Source: Saposhnikovia divaricata (taxonomy: Eukaryota; Streptophyta; Magnoliopsida; Apiales; Apiaceae). Taken from it: a stretch of 64,000 bases of DNA. The position numbers and the translations under genes are program-made. The notes under the pieces were generated by a model. The model saw only the letters and a list, made by a program, of their open reading frames with translations. It made no database searches and was not told the DNA's origin. The DNA lies in NCBI GenBank assembly GCA_036435485.1, contig CM071597.1, forward strand, positions 140,923,647 through 140,987,646, read 5' to 3'. The stretch's first letter is position 1; the number at the start of each line of letters is the position of its first letter. Positions 33,570-45,600 of the stretch are shown piece by piece.

Positions 33570-36500
33570 ATGGCAAACACTCAACTCACCATACCATCCC
33601 AAACCAATTTCATCGCAATTACTAGTGATGTGGAAGCACCAAATGCTAATTTCAAGTGCTTTGTTCGATGGTTATCTGAATCTTACATCAAGGGTGCACT
33701 ATCAGCCAACCCAACCCAGTACATAGACATATTAGAACAATTCTGGAGGACAGCTACAGTGGAGGTCATCGCCCTTGAGAATGCTATCACCTCATATGTT
33801 GTCTACCGCAAGATTCAAGGCGTGGATATTTCTATCACTACCGCAGACATGAATGAAGCCTTGGATTTGCAGCAAGAGGCATATGACTCCCTGGTCACAG
33901 ATGCTGAGTTGGAAGAATTCTTTGAATTTATCAACTACTCAGAGGCTATTAAACTTGGAAAGCTGAATAGGAAGTACTTGAGAAAGGAATGGAGCTATGT
34001 TTTTGCTACACTCCTTCAGGTATTCACTGCCAGGAAATCGAGCTTTGATCAGATTAGTACACCTGTGCAGCAGCTTGCCTATGACTTGGCTTATGGGAGA
34101 AAGATAGATGTTGGACATCTCATCATACAAGAGCTATATGGGAGACTTGGTAAGAACACAGCCAAGAGAGGTACTGAAATTTTCTTTCCCCGCTTTATTC
34201 AATCAGTACTTAATTTTAAAAATGCTTCATTGATTGAATTGCCTGGATTAGATAAAAGTAAAATAGGCTATCCTAGGTCCATGACCAAACTTATTTTTGG
34301 TAACTTGGAGACTAGGAATGATGTGGATGTAAGGTTTAAAATAACTCCCCACATGGAGGGTTTGTTTAGGTCTTACCCCCACAACATGCCAATATTTGAG
34401 TCTAAGTCTCAGTTAGCACAGCCTAAGCAAGAAGAACACAATGCTAACCCAGGGCTTGCTAACCAACCCTCTCAGACAAACACTCTACCAAACAGAGAGC
34501 CAACTGCATCATCCTCTCAAAAGGGTGATGTTAGTAAAAAGAAGAGAAAACAGGTTGCTTCTGAACCTTTAACCATCTTAACTGAAGCAGTCTTGGCTGT
34601 ATAACTAGGTTTAGGAGGTGAGGAAACTGAGTCACCTATCATTAGCCTAAAGAAGAAGAAGAAATCTAAAACCACCTCTTCAGTCACCCAAATGGCTGAA
34701 GTTGTAAAATCAGGGGCAAACAGCTCACTAGATGTATCCTCTCAACAGGGTGCATCTATAGAATTAAGCATCCTCCCCAATGCACCTATTTGTATAGAGT
34801 CAACACATGGGAGTGAAAAGGCTGGCACAACACTGAGTGGAGAGCACATCACAATTGAAAATCCCTCTATCTCTCAGGGGGAGTTGCCAAAATCTAATCT
34901 ACAACACACTTCTCTTCCAGAATCTACCACTCATATTTCTTTGGAGCCTGCAACTCAAGCAATTGAGGAGCAAGGCATTGATCATCAAGAATTCTTTTCT
35001 CTTGATGAGCCAATGGATTCAATTGACTTGGTGCATGACACCTTGCTCACCACCCAGGTACCACATTTAGATGGTCAGGGAATGCATGCTGGGGCATCTC
35101 CTAATGACACCATCACAAACACAGAGGATTCACTAGTTTTAACTAGAGACTCTGTGCCTGTGTCAACTACTGTTGTAACCCATCCCACTCCTGTGGAGAC
35201 AACAGTAGTAGAGTCTTTCCATCCGGTTACAGAAGTTGCATCTGTAACTGAGGAGTCTAGCTTGCCTAGCTCTAGCTCTCACTTTCTGTCCCAATGGCTG
35301 AAGCCTGTGCAACATGACAGTGCTTCAGGATCAGGGTCTGTTCCACCACAAATGTCCATTGAAGCTCTCTAAATCTATGTTGTGGATCAGATTCCTGAGT
35401 TTGTAAAAATAGCCCAGAACCTTGTCACCTCCAACATCTCAAATCCAGATTATGAAGCCATCCTACTATGCCATAGGGATGATGTGGAGATGCAGAAGGC
35501 CAAGATTATTGATGATGCTGAGAGAGATGGCAATGTAGATGCCTGGATGCAAGGAAAGTATGATGTAACTTTCAGTGAAGCACTTCAATATCTTAGAGAG
35601 GAATACATCACTTCATTGGGTTCAAATGCAAAATCCCTGTCCCCTAGTGAAGTGTATGAAGCTGTCAATGATTCCTACAAGGGTTTCCTCAAGGCTGCAC
35701 ACTATCTTGGCAAGGGAGTCAAAACTGAAGTCAACAAGGTGAGTGACAAGACAGCCACTTCAGTAGAAGAGATAAAGAGGGCCTTTGATGCCAAATTTCC
35801 TCAACTAGACAGTGTGGTCAAAGATCTCAGACACTGCAACACCACCTGCACCAAGATGGATAATGGTCTAGCTCTACTTAAAGATACAATCACAGGTCTA
35901 GGAAGCAAATTTCAAATTCTATCTGACCAGACTACAGACGCCAATGCCATGCTTAGGACACTCTTTGCAAATCAATATGGAGACAAGCTGGTCACTGAGG
36001 TCCCTGTGCATGAGCTGTCTAGATTTGAAGTGCAGAGACTTAAAGAACAATCCATGTCTGGCTTCAAATCTACTGCATTATTCAGTAAGGTAGATGCACT
36101 TGAGAAAGAGGTAGCTACTCTCACTAAGTCTAATGCTCATCTTACAGACAAGGTACAAACTCTGACTGAGCAGTTGAACACTGAAGCCACCACCACAGCT
36201 GATGTTCTTCTGCATCAACAATCAATGTTGTCTGCAATGATGAAGCACATGGGTCTTCCTCTACCTGAAGAATCTTCAACCCCAAAGGTCAATGCTACAG
36301 CCTCTGTGCCTGACAACAAGCCTAAGGGGGAGAAGAGGACATCAAGAAATTCAAATACAAAGGGGGAGAAACCACCAGCAGTAAAGGGCATCAAAATCAT
36401 TGAAGGTGCTCATCAAAGAACTTCCAAATCTCTAATTCATGTGCCTGGCAAAGGAAAAGACAAAGTTGATGAGCCTCCTACTTCTCTGCCAGTTGTCACT

Positions 36501-38357
36501 CTACCAACTGTGCACATCACTACTTCCAGTGGTCAAAAGCAATCTATTACAACCACAGTGGTTGTAGGGAGTATGCTATCTGACAAACCTCAAATCTCCA
36601 TATCTAAGAATGCCAAGCCAGTAGAAGTGAAGGTAGTCACTGAGGCCAAGCTACAAGAAATTGCAAACTCAAATGTCTATCATGATGATGCATTCTTGGA
36701 GTTTCTGAAAGTCTTAAGAGAACAGGCTGGTGATGCTTTATCATATCATGGGAGTTTGAAGAGTCAGATTGACTTTCTCACTGTAGTACCAAGGAGAGTT
36801 GATGGCCTATGGCTCAAAGAGATAATGATGGTAGGAAAGAATAAGATATGACACTTAACCATCAACACTCTACAGGGTCTAAAGCACTCAGAAGTGGATG
36901 TGTTCCTTGGAATGATTGAAAAGAAGGATGAAAACTGCAAGAGTCTCCTTGAAGAGTTAAGGGATGGTCAACCAGCAAGGCTTCCTGAAGTATTCACAAA
37001 TCCTAGAACAATCATCTATCAGGCTGCAACAAGAATTGATGATATCAAGCAGCTGGTCATCCCTAAGCATCTAATTGCTCAGAACAAATCTCTCATTATT
37101 GCCATCATTGAGCAGCTGAACAAGAAGAAGGGTTTAAGAACAACAGAAGAATTGGAAGCTATATCTTATCTCAGGTCATACATTGCAACTGGCATTGTAC
37201 CTGAATCTGCTAAGTTCAACCCTAGCAAGGATGGTGATCAAGACAAGGATGGAGACAAAAGTGATGGAAGGAGAAGACATCACAGGAGTGATAAGGGTGA
37301 TGAAGACAAAAAGAAAAAGAAGGATGGTAAGGAGAAGAAGAATGATGATGACCAAGGTAAAGTCTCTGAGAGGAAGAGTGGAAGACAGCAAGCCTTAGGC
37401 ATTGCTGACAGTAACCTCACCACATCACAAGACTCTAAGTCTAGGGTGAATGCTGTTAGTAGTGACCTACCAAAATCTACATCTATGGCTTCTGCAACTG
37501 TCTTGCCACCTCAAGAAGAGAAGAAGATTCAAGTCAAGAAAGCATCTGTATATTTCAAAAAGCATACTGCTAATTGAATACTACAATGGTCCACAAACAA
37601 AGGTCACATGCTACTGCCAGGCAACCATGTCAAAAGGATCAAATTCAAACAAGCTGCAAGGAAACCAAAGCTATCCAAATCAAGGACTCTGACAATCTAT
37701 CCAGGCTTAAAACTCCAACCACTAGATGAAGATTTTGATGAAGACCAACTGCAATTCTTGCAAGCTCAAAGAATCTATCATGTTGCCATTGTTGATAACT
37801 GCCTTGAGATCAAATATACTGATGGAAGGGAGGAGAAATTCAAACAAGGAGGATGTCAACACTGGGGCAAGCTACATGACATAGAAAGAATCATTGCATT
37901 GTTGAGCTCAGAAGATAAAGTGGAAAGAGTATGGAAGCTGGAGCTAATTGATTTTGTGAAGATGAAGAGAGACCATGAGGAGAGAATCAGTAAAGAGTGT
38001 CTTGAGAAATGGCTAGCAAGGGAGAAAGAAATTGAGAGACTGGAGATTGAAGCAGAAAAGCTAAGGGCAAAGGGATTGTGTAGAGTTCAGTTTAACCCCT
38101 ATGTGGTGAAGTATAGGAGGAGAAATGGGAATCAGATCCACATCAGAATGAATCTACTCAACCACTATCCTACAAGCATTCTGAATTCAGTACTTGAAGA
38201 TTTCAAAGACTCAATTTTGCTTGAAGAATTGGATTCTATGGCAGAAATAATAAAAGCTATGGATGAGAATACAAGGAAGGAGAAAGAAAGAAGACAGAAA
38301 GCATATGATGATTTGCAAGCCAAAGCTATGGAAAGGGAAACAAATGACAATGGCTAG
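33570..38357 (+). pseudogene. Copia third ORF (env-position, unknown function), four internal stops
   Basis: A single reading frame runs from ATG 33570 to the stop at 38355, 1596 codons, interrupted only by stops at 34602, 35370, 36849 and 37575; coding character continues in the same frame across each stop. The first 270 residues form a folded-looking domain (IDILEQFWRTA) recalling the ORF after pol in SIRE-like elements of several dicots. Then come low-complexity Ser/Thr/Pro stretches, lysine-rich patches (KKKRK, KKKKKSK), a predicted coiled coil (35960-36200), a K/D/E-rich region (37210-37350) and a charged helical C-terminus. I see no signal peptide or membrane span, so 'envelope' is not supported. 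It is much longer than the usual 600-700 aa env-like ORF. Confidence 0.75.
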
Positions 38358-38503
38358 TACTTCATCATAGGCTGTAAGATTACTCTCCCTGTAGTTCTAT
38401 CCACATTGCTAATCAAAATTCATACATGTACTGTCAAGTTTTATCTTTATGTATGTTAGGCTTGTTATCAGACATGAAATTGTGACTAAGGGTCTTACTC
38501 ACA

Positions 38504-38516
38504 ATTTGGGGGAGAT
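38504..38516 (+). other. Copia polypurine tract
   Basis: ATTTGGGGGAGAT immediately before the 3' LTR start TGTTAGTC. Confidence 0.85.
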
Positions 38517-39801
38517 TGTTAGTCACAGAGGCATGCCTGAATACATCTAATAACAAGCCTAAGTGTGTGTAATGCTATGCATTACCTACATGACCTCTTA
38601 ACTGAGGGAACCTCTAGTTGTAGAGTTTCTATTTGTTCTGTACTTGTAATAGGCATCAAATTCTAGTCGTGTTACTATACTTATAAAGTCAAGAATAATG
38701 CTTGAAAGAAGTTCCAACGTTCATGCCTCAAGCAAGGAGATAAAGACTGCCAAATAATCACAGTTGGGATTTGAAGAAATGAAGAATTTGCCTAAGTACC
38801 AATTCGAGAAGTACATTTGTCTATTCGAGAAGTCTAGCATTCGAGAAGTCAGAGATTCGATATCTCAGAAGACACTATTCGATATCTCTGAATACACTGT
38901 TCGATATCTCATTCGATATCTCAGAGATTCGATATGTCTATTACTCTATTCGAGAACTCATGGAGTCAACAAGTCAAAGCATCATTCGAGTTCTCTAAGG
39001 GTCAACAAGTCAATGCTCTATTCGATATCTCAAGGACTAAAGAAGCTATTCGACATCTCAGGGATTCGATATGTCAAAATGCTCTATTCGATATTTCAAG
39101 GAGCCCCAGAGAAAAGAGCTATTCGAGAAGTGATTTGATATGTCAATATAACACTATTCGAGAACTCAGAGTTATCGATTAAGTCAATTCGAGTTCTCGA
39201 ATCAATCACTTAGCCACTTCTCGAATACATTCTTGGAGACAAAATACTGAAGAATTGTACAAGTCAGAAACCTGCAACAAGCCAAGTCGCTTTATTTGAA
39301 TATGTACTATAAAGCAATTTGGAAAGCCTACAAAGAAGCTTGGAGAGATAAGACAAAGGGACAAGGAGCTAAAGACGTGGATCTGAACAGGCTTTGCAAA
39401 GTCAAATCTGTAGCCGTTTGGACTCTTACTCAAATAAGATAGACATACTGGAAAGTAGTTTGTTTTACCTACCTTATTTGTAGTAAGTAGGTGTATCCAT
39501 GTCTATAAGGATATAGCCTTACTTCCTTAGCAAATAAGTTTTTCAAGATACATCACAAGAAATATCTCTCTAAGAAAAACGAAGCTGAGAATACTATCAT
39601 TTGTATTCACAGATTGTAGCAAAATCTTTATCTAATAAAATATTAGATTAAAGTGATATTGTGTTGTGTTTGTCTTTGTTATCTGCACTTACATACCTCA
39701 CACACTCAACACATATCTTGTTGCAAAGATTCAAGAACAAAGAAAAGTTCAAGAATCCATTCACCCCCTCTATTTTCTTTTACTGTATTCAATACTCAAC
39801 A
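38517..39801 (+). repeat. Copia 3' LTR
   Basis: 1285 bp, same boundaries as the 5' LTR. By eye it differs at about a dozen positions, plus a small length change in the C-run before the end. Confidence 0.93.
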
Positions 39802-40527
39802 GGAAGAGAACAACACAGATCCAGAAGCATGGACTCTATATGTGGATGGCTCTTTAACAAATGAAAGATCCGGAGCGAGCCTAATAATGAAGAGTCCACA
39901 GGGGTTCCAAATTCAGTAAGCTATAACCTTCAAGTTCTTAGCGACAAACAATTACATGGAATATGAAGCTCTTTTAGCCGGACTACGTCTAGCCCGGTCA
40001 TTGAAGGTCCAAAATCTGAACATCTATAATGACTCCTAGATAGTGGTGAAATAGACAAATGGGGAATATATTGCAAATGATTCGAAGCTAGCTCAATACC
40101 AAGCCCTGGTAAAGAGTTACTTGACTTTGATCCCAAAGTTTCAAATGAACCAGATCAACAGAGAGGAAAATTCTAAGGCCGATGCACTGTCCAGACTAGT
40201 CCAGAATTCTGCTGAATTGGACACCTCGGTCTACTTTGAAGAAATTGAAAGGCCAACAACTGAGAATGTTGAAGTTATGGAGATTGATGATCACTCGAGT
40301 TGGATGACCCCATTCATCTTATATCTGGATAAATAAGAGTTGCCCGAAGACAAAAACAAAGCTCAGAGACTTAAAGCTAAAGCAGCAAAGTTCTTTCTTA
40401 ATGAAGGACAACTCTACCATTGGACATTCTCCAGTCCGGTCTTGAAGTGTGTTGGAGCAGTAGAAGCAGCATACTGTCTTCAGGAGGTTCATGAGGGGGT
40501 CTATGGTAATTATCTATTTGCAAAGTA
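39802..40527 (+). pseudogene. Tat-II pol fragment 2 (archaeal-type RNase H to integrase zinc region)
   Basis: Continues Tat-II after the copia. AWTLYVDGS and NYMEYEALLAGLRLARSL are the archaeal-type RNase H; REENSKADALSRL ends it. LQEVHEGVYGN begins the integrase zinc-binding region. In-frame stops lie near 39917, 40036, 40050 and 40333. Comparable to 17020-17710 of Tat-I but strongly diverged. It is interrupted at 40528 by the inverted-repeat element. Confidence 0.88.
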
Positions 40528-41890
40528 AAAATGCACACCTAGAGGGGGATGAATAGGTGTAAATGGCTAACTATGTCCAATTTACCAGAAACAACTTACT
40601 GATTCAATTTTAACAGATACAAAATGGTACGCTGAATGTAAATGGTAAGCTGAATGCATAAACAGTAAGTAAAGTGCAGGAAAAATAAAGAATACCACAA
40701 TCTTTTAGCTATGTTCGACCCCTAATCACCTATGGTCTACGTCCTAATCCCTTACCAACCTGGTAAGAGAATATATTATTGATCAATATTAAAACGATTA
40801 CAAGATACAATAATATATCACCCTCTAACCCAGCTGTTGACACATATGGCTTGCTGAATAGACCTGAAACAGATTCTGCTCTCTAAGCTATACTACCCTA
40901 GTATACTTCTCTAGCACAAACCTCAAATCCCTACTATTCCAAGCCAAGTGTCCAACAACTAAACACTTATAATCAGAACAATACAATTAATCAAAGATAC
41001 AACTCAAACTATAGATTCTCTAAATAAACAATATGAAAGATATATAAATGAGCTCAAGAGAATCAAGATGGAAGATTTTGCAAAGTAAAACTGAGTTGTT
41101 TTGTTCTTGATGTCCTTAGATTTTTAGCAACCGAAAAAATAAAAACAAGAACAAGTATATATATATAAGGTTTACATAAACGGTCATAAGCTCATCAAAC
41201 AATTTGTCCAACGTTTGGATCCAATCCAACATTCAAGTTGTTAGATTTGTTTATAAACGTTATGTGAACGTTTGAAAGAAGAAGAAAGATAGATACAAAA
41301 GTATAAGACATGTTCTTCTGAAAGAAACGATATAAAATATTTATAGGAGGTTTTGAATAAGTAAAAAAGATTTTGAATAAAAACAAACTCCTATAATTTA
41401 GGAAATCAATTTTGAATGAAAAGATATGTTTAAAATGAGCTCAGATATATATAATATACGTATTCTATATTTAAACAATCCTTACAACTGATTAGAAGTC
41501 AATCCCTATAAAATCTCCATGATTTCCGCACTTCTGATCTTTCTGGACTGTTGACAAGTGGCATGCTGTTTGTGATCTATCTCTGCGCAAATGGCTTGCC
41601 AAACTTTATGGCATTCCAACTTTGGCTTGCTATTTCGATATACTGATTAACAATCAGTAAGCTAAAATACCCTACAAAACCAAGTTATTGTATACAGAAA
41701 TAGCATGCTATTTTATATCTAATAAAAAGCCATTTGGCTTGCTGTTTATGATCATCAAAATCATAGGAGTATCAATCTCCCTCTTTTTGATGATTACAAC
41801 TAATTTAGGAGAATTAAATAACTCCCACAAAATACCTGCACCTCAAGATAAGATATAAAACAATAATTTAACATATAAACCATATAACAC

Positions 41891-43242
41891 TGTTGCGTAA
41901 AATCTAGATGTGCAAGTGTACACAATCGCAAGCAAGTAATATAGTAGTAAATACCAGATATCGATCCTCAAGGACTGCAAATTTGTATTAATTGCAAGTA
42001 ATATCTAACAATTCAGTTATCGAGCACAAAAATAGTTGATGGTTTTTATAACTAAACTAATTGATAAGAACTAAATTAACCAACTAAATTATACTAGAGA
42101 AGAGAGTGTAATGTGTTCCAAATATGAGAAGATAAGTCAGGATAATTACTTCCCCCTAACACGTTAAAATCGGTAATAGAGTTGCGTAGCATAGTAGCAA
42201 CTTCACAATTTACTAGCTAGAATTCAAGGGTCATAGGTTTATCTCAAAATCACTATGGTATAATTCCTATCAAATAAACTAACATATGTCTATGCTAATT
42301 TACTCTTCAGAATGTAATTATGCACCAATTCACAAAGCTATGCATGGTCACAATATATGTCTATAGCGTAACAATATTATAATCAAAAGATATATAAGCA
42401 TATACCACTCAAGTCTTATGTCAATTAAATATAACCCTCTCGATATTATAATTAACTCGTTAACCTACTAGAATTGATCAAACAGTAGCAAGTATTAGCA
42501 TGAAAAACACTTGAATGAATTAACTGTAGAATCGCATACAGTACTCTTTAACAAAACACCAAAAATCCCATGCTAGGGTTCCATAAAAATCCCAACTTTA
42601 TAAAATTAGTTCATAATATAGATCTCAAAAATATCCAAAGTTAACCAACACATAATCATAAGAAGAGATAAAAAAGATAAGAGAAAACAAAGCCAATTGA
42701 ATGTCTTCAATGGCAGAATTCTTCTTGTTAATAGCTTCTCCTCTTCCTCCCTTGTCCGGCTACTTCTCTCTTGTCGTATCTCTTTTCTCTCTAGGTAATA
42801 GGTCTGCTCTATCTAATATTATCTCTAATAGAAGTATTTTTAATTATTTAATACAACTACAAGGAGATTTCCCAATCAAAATTGAATTCCAAAAAAGGAA
42901 ATTCGTAATTGATTTTTGGGCTGATGTATTTAGAATCTGATATCAAGACTGCTTCTAAATTGAAGCCCTTCTCACAAGCTTTCCGTGGGCTATTGAATCA
43001 TCTAAAACGGACTTCCGGAACTCCAGATATGGCCCAAACAGTGTAGACTGCGCAAGCGACCCATAAAATCCGATTTTTAATCAAATTAATCTCCAACTCT
43101 TCCTATTTAAGCTCCAAGCCCTCCTTTATTATAACTCCTTGATACCTACAATAAAACATTAAAATTTATTAAATAAAAATCCAAATCAAAGCAAAATAAC
43201 TTAAATATAGGGACAATATTAAGATTAAATGCACGCTTATCA
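41891..43242 (-). mobile_element. Minus-strand solo LTR (Athila/Tat-like) nested in the inverted-repeat element
   Basis: On the minus strand it begins TGATAAGCGTGCATTTAATC and ends TTTTACGCAACA, between perfect AACAC copies (41886-41890 and 43243-43247). The TGATAAG start and the CTTGCGATTGTGTACAC end resemble the Athila LTRs here. 1352 bp, no internal region. The 79-aa frame at 42701-42940 is not credible. Confidence 0.85.
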
Positions 43243-43487
43243 AACACCAAAAACATTCATAAATCAACTTAAACATTCATAAATCAACTTCATCATAAAC
43301 CATTTGTTCAACATCACTTAAAAACATAAACCACACATAAACCAGTTTAAATACCACTCCAGCAAAATAAAACCAACCACCAGATAAGTTCTAACCTAAA
43401 TTAAAACAACCAGCCAAAAAAGTTCAAACAGAAACAACCAAATAAGTTCAATTCAAATTCTCCTAAAGTTTTCTCCCCCTTAATTCA

Positions 43488-44123
43488 TCAAAACAAATTA
43501 AGATTCTGTTGGAAAGACCCTTGGAGACACATGGAAGTCATCTTCACCATCCTTTTCTGACCCATCTTGACCATCTTTTGCAGCAAGCCAGCAACTTGAG
43601 CTAATTCTTCAAGTCCTAAATCAGTTTCCATGGTAGAGTGATTGGTAGAGGTTGTACCAGCAGTCTTCAAAAGCAATTCCTTCACAGACATAATTTCAGT
43701 AATAAATTCTTTTATAACAGCCTTAATCGCCTGGTAACCATCCTTAATTTCCTGAATGTCATTGCGGAGGGCTTGAAAATCTGACTTGATAGCAGTGATC
43801 TGGCCAAAGATGATAGTAGCATCAGTCTGCACAGACCCTAGAAGCAACATCCCATTAGATGAAAACTCTGATGCAGAGGCAGGAGAAGGAGTTGAAGGTT
43901 CAGCACTTTCAGGAACAAAATCAGTAGGTGGAGGGGGTAAAATTCTAGTAACTTCTCCATCCTTAAATTGAAGATTATTCTGAACCAAGGCTTTCTGATC
44001 AAATAGGTCCTTAATAACCAACTTAACAGCAGACTTAACATCAACTTTAAAAAGCTCAAACACTTCAGGAAGAAGCTGAGCATAGGGAATACCAGTAACA
44101 GCCTTCTCAATTGTGGCAACCAT
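43488..44123 (-). CDS. Hypothetical 211-aa protein of the inverted-repeat element
   Basis: ATG at 44123 lies only 39 nt inside the right terminal repeat, on the minus strand; the stop is at 43488. The N-terminus (IEKAVTGIPYAQLLPEVFEL) looks folded and helical. A proline-rich stretch (ILPPPPTDFVPES) and a Ser/Ala-rich linker follow. A long helical, probably coiled-coil segment (about 110-165, with IQEIKDGYQAIKAVIKE) leads to a basic Met-rich tail. No zinc finger, DDE triad or signal peptide is visible. I do not recognise the family. A coiled-coil DNA-end-binding or gag-like role is only a guess. Confidence 0.45.
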   Translation of the reverse strand: MVATIEKAVTGIPYAQLLPEVFELFKVDVKSAVKLVIKDLFDQKALVQNNLQFKDGEVTRILPPPPTDFVPESAEPSTPSPASASEFSSNGMLLLGSVQTDATIIFGQITAIKSDFQALRNDIQEIKDGYQAIKAVIKEFITEIMSVKELLLKTAGTTSTNHSTMETDLGLEELAQVAGLLQKMVKMGQKRMVKMTSMCLQGSFQQNLNLF

Positions 44124-44180
44124 ATTTTAGAGAATTAGAGAGGATATATCAACTTGTTTTGCCCTCTAGGTGTGCATTTT

Positions 44181-45164
44181 CATTTGGCGTCACAAAGGCT
44201 CTAGCTTACAAAATCATGCTGTTGAATTCGTGAAGAAGTGTAAGTGCCAACTGTTCAGCAATGTTCCAAGACAAAGCCCAGTCCTGCCTTCCTCAGTCTT
44301 ATCTCCCATACCCTTTTTAGTCCGGGGAATAGATATCATGGGACCCTTTCCTCGGGCCAAAGGTTATTTGAGGTATCTGCTTGTAGCAATTGATTATATG
44401 ACAAAATGGGCTGAAGCTAATGCAATGAGGACTATTAATCAACAATACTACATCCGGTTCATGGACAACATTCTGATGAGGTTCGGAATACCCCGAGTAC
44501 TGATTTCTGATAACGGGCCCTAGTTTGTGGGTTCAGATTTTGAGAGCTATTCGAAAGAAAGGGGAATCAAACACAAGAAATCATCAGTAGCATACCCCAT
44601 GGGAAACAGCCAAGTGGAAGTAACCAATAGAATCTTGCTTAGAGGAATTGAGAAGAGACTCTAGGAGAGCAAAAAAAAAAGTGGCCTGGGGAGCTGCCTG
44701 ATGTGCTTTGGGCATACAGGATTATTCCAAGGACAAGTACTGGTGAAACATCCTTCAAGCTGGCCTACGACACTGAAGCTATGTTGCCCTTAAAGGTGGG
44801 ATCCCCATCACATAGAGCTATAAATTTTGAAGAAGTGGAAAATGAAGAAGGTTTGCGGGTCAACTTAGACATGATTGATGAGGTCCGGGACCAAGCTGTT
44901 GCGAGAATGGAGAAGTATAAGGAAAAAACTAAAGAATATTTTGGCAAGAAGGCTAGAGTCAAGAACTTTCAAGTTGGAGACCTAGTCCTTCGTGATACTA
45001 AAGCTTCAGACCCGACTTATACCGGGAAGCTCATGCCTAAGTGGGAAGGTCCATACAAAGTCAAGGAGGTTCTCCATCCTGGAACCAACAAACTCAGCAA
45101 CATTGATGATTCTGAGGTCCCCAACACCTGGCATGGCCTCAGACTCAGGAAGTTCTACCAGTAA
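44181..45164 (+). pseudogene. Tat-II pol fragment 3 (integrase core and C-terminus)
   Basis: Resumes the integrase: GIDIMGPFPRAKG and RVLISDNGP (first frame, stop at 44521), then YPMGNSQVEVTNRILLRGIEKRL. Another stop and a run of ten A at about 44671 shift the frame. From 44703 to 45164 the frame is open and covers the integrase C-terminus (LWAYR, then FQVGDLVLR, KWEGPYKVKEV). Equivalent to about 17800-18731 of Tat-I. An inactive remnant of the oldest element in this part of the window. Confidence 0.9.
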
Positions 45165-45600
45165 AAAAGAGGCCAAGGCCCGAAGACTCAATTAAGGTGC
45201 TCCATGAAAGCCCAAAGTCTTTAATAATAATTGCCTAGTTTCTGTAATGAAGCAAGAATAAGAAATTTTGTAATCTGGATCTTACCTTTAATGAAACCGG
45301 GCCTTGTCTTGTATTTTATTTCATTATTTGTAATAGATTCTTTATCACTTACACACACAAGACCCCGGTCCAGAGCCATTGGCAGCATTGAGACCGGGGC
45401 AAGAGCAATATACAATAAAGCTTATGGAAAAATTTCCTAGGTACAAAATAAAACAAGACCCCGGTCCGATACCAAAGGCAACATTGAGATCGGGGCTAGA
45501 GCCATAGGCAACAAAATAATAAGAGTAACAATATAACGTATAGGATCCACAACTGAAATCTGGATGCAACAATATAAGAATCATTCTTTGAACTTTTCAA
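45165..45600 (+). other. Tat-II post-pol region with two degenerate repeats
   Basis: Non-coding. GACCCCGGTCC-type blocks recur at about 45361 and 45456, each followed 25-30 nt later by GAGACCGGGG or GAGATCGGGG, so each can form a hairpin. A 3' untranslated region with repeats fits the Tat clade. No 3' LTR was located. Confidence 0.5.

Larger units (their letters stand above)
26160..39801 (+). mobile_element. SIRE/Maximus-type Ty1/copia element, 13.6 kb, coding-defective
   Basis: LTRs of about 1.29 kb begin TGTTAGTCACAGAGG and end ATACTCAACA. There is a Met-tRNA primer site, a copia-order gag-PR-IN-RT-RNase H region, a long third ORF after pol and a polypurine tract. Flanks AGAAG (26155-26159) and GGAAG (39802-39806) form a near-perfect target duplication inside the older Tat-II. 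The extra 3' ORF and the primer site point to the SIRE/Maximus lineage. Confidence 0.9.
40528..44180. mobile_element. Unclassified element with 19-bp terminal inverted repeats
   Basis: AAAATGCACACCTAGAGGG at 40528-40546 is exactly inverted at 44162-44180. The element interrupts the Tat-II integrase: GVYGN is on the left, and a GCTCTAGCTTACAAAATC match resumes on the right. Flanks share ATTTG and CAAAG (40516-40525; 44182-44197, with 6 extra bases between them), perhaps a degraded target duplication. Without the nested solo LTR it is about 2.3 kb. It carries a 211-aa minus-strand ORF close to the right end. No transposase motif is recognised, so it may be a non-autonomous DNA transposon; the superfamily is undetermined. 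Confidence 0.65.

Noticed and set aside
33570..38357. Retroviral-type envelope gene
   Set aside because: Position fits, but I see no signal peptide, membrane span or glycoprotein-like cysteine pattern; called ORF of unknown function.
42701..42940. 79-aa ORF with a hydrophobic N-terminus
   Set aside because: It lies in the antisense orientation within a solo LTR bounded by AACAC duplications; AT-rich chance frame.
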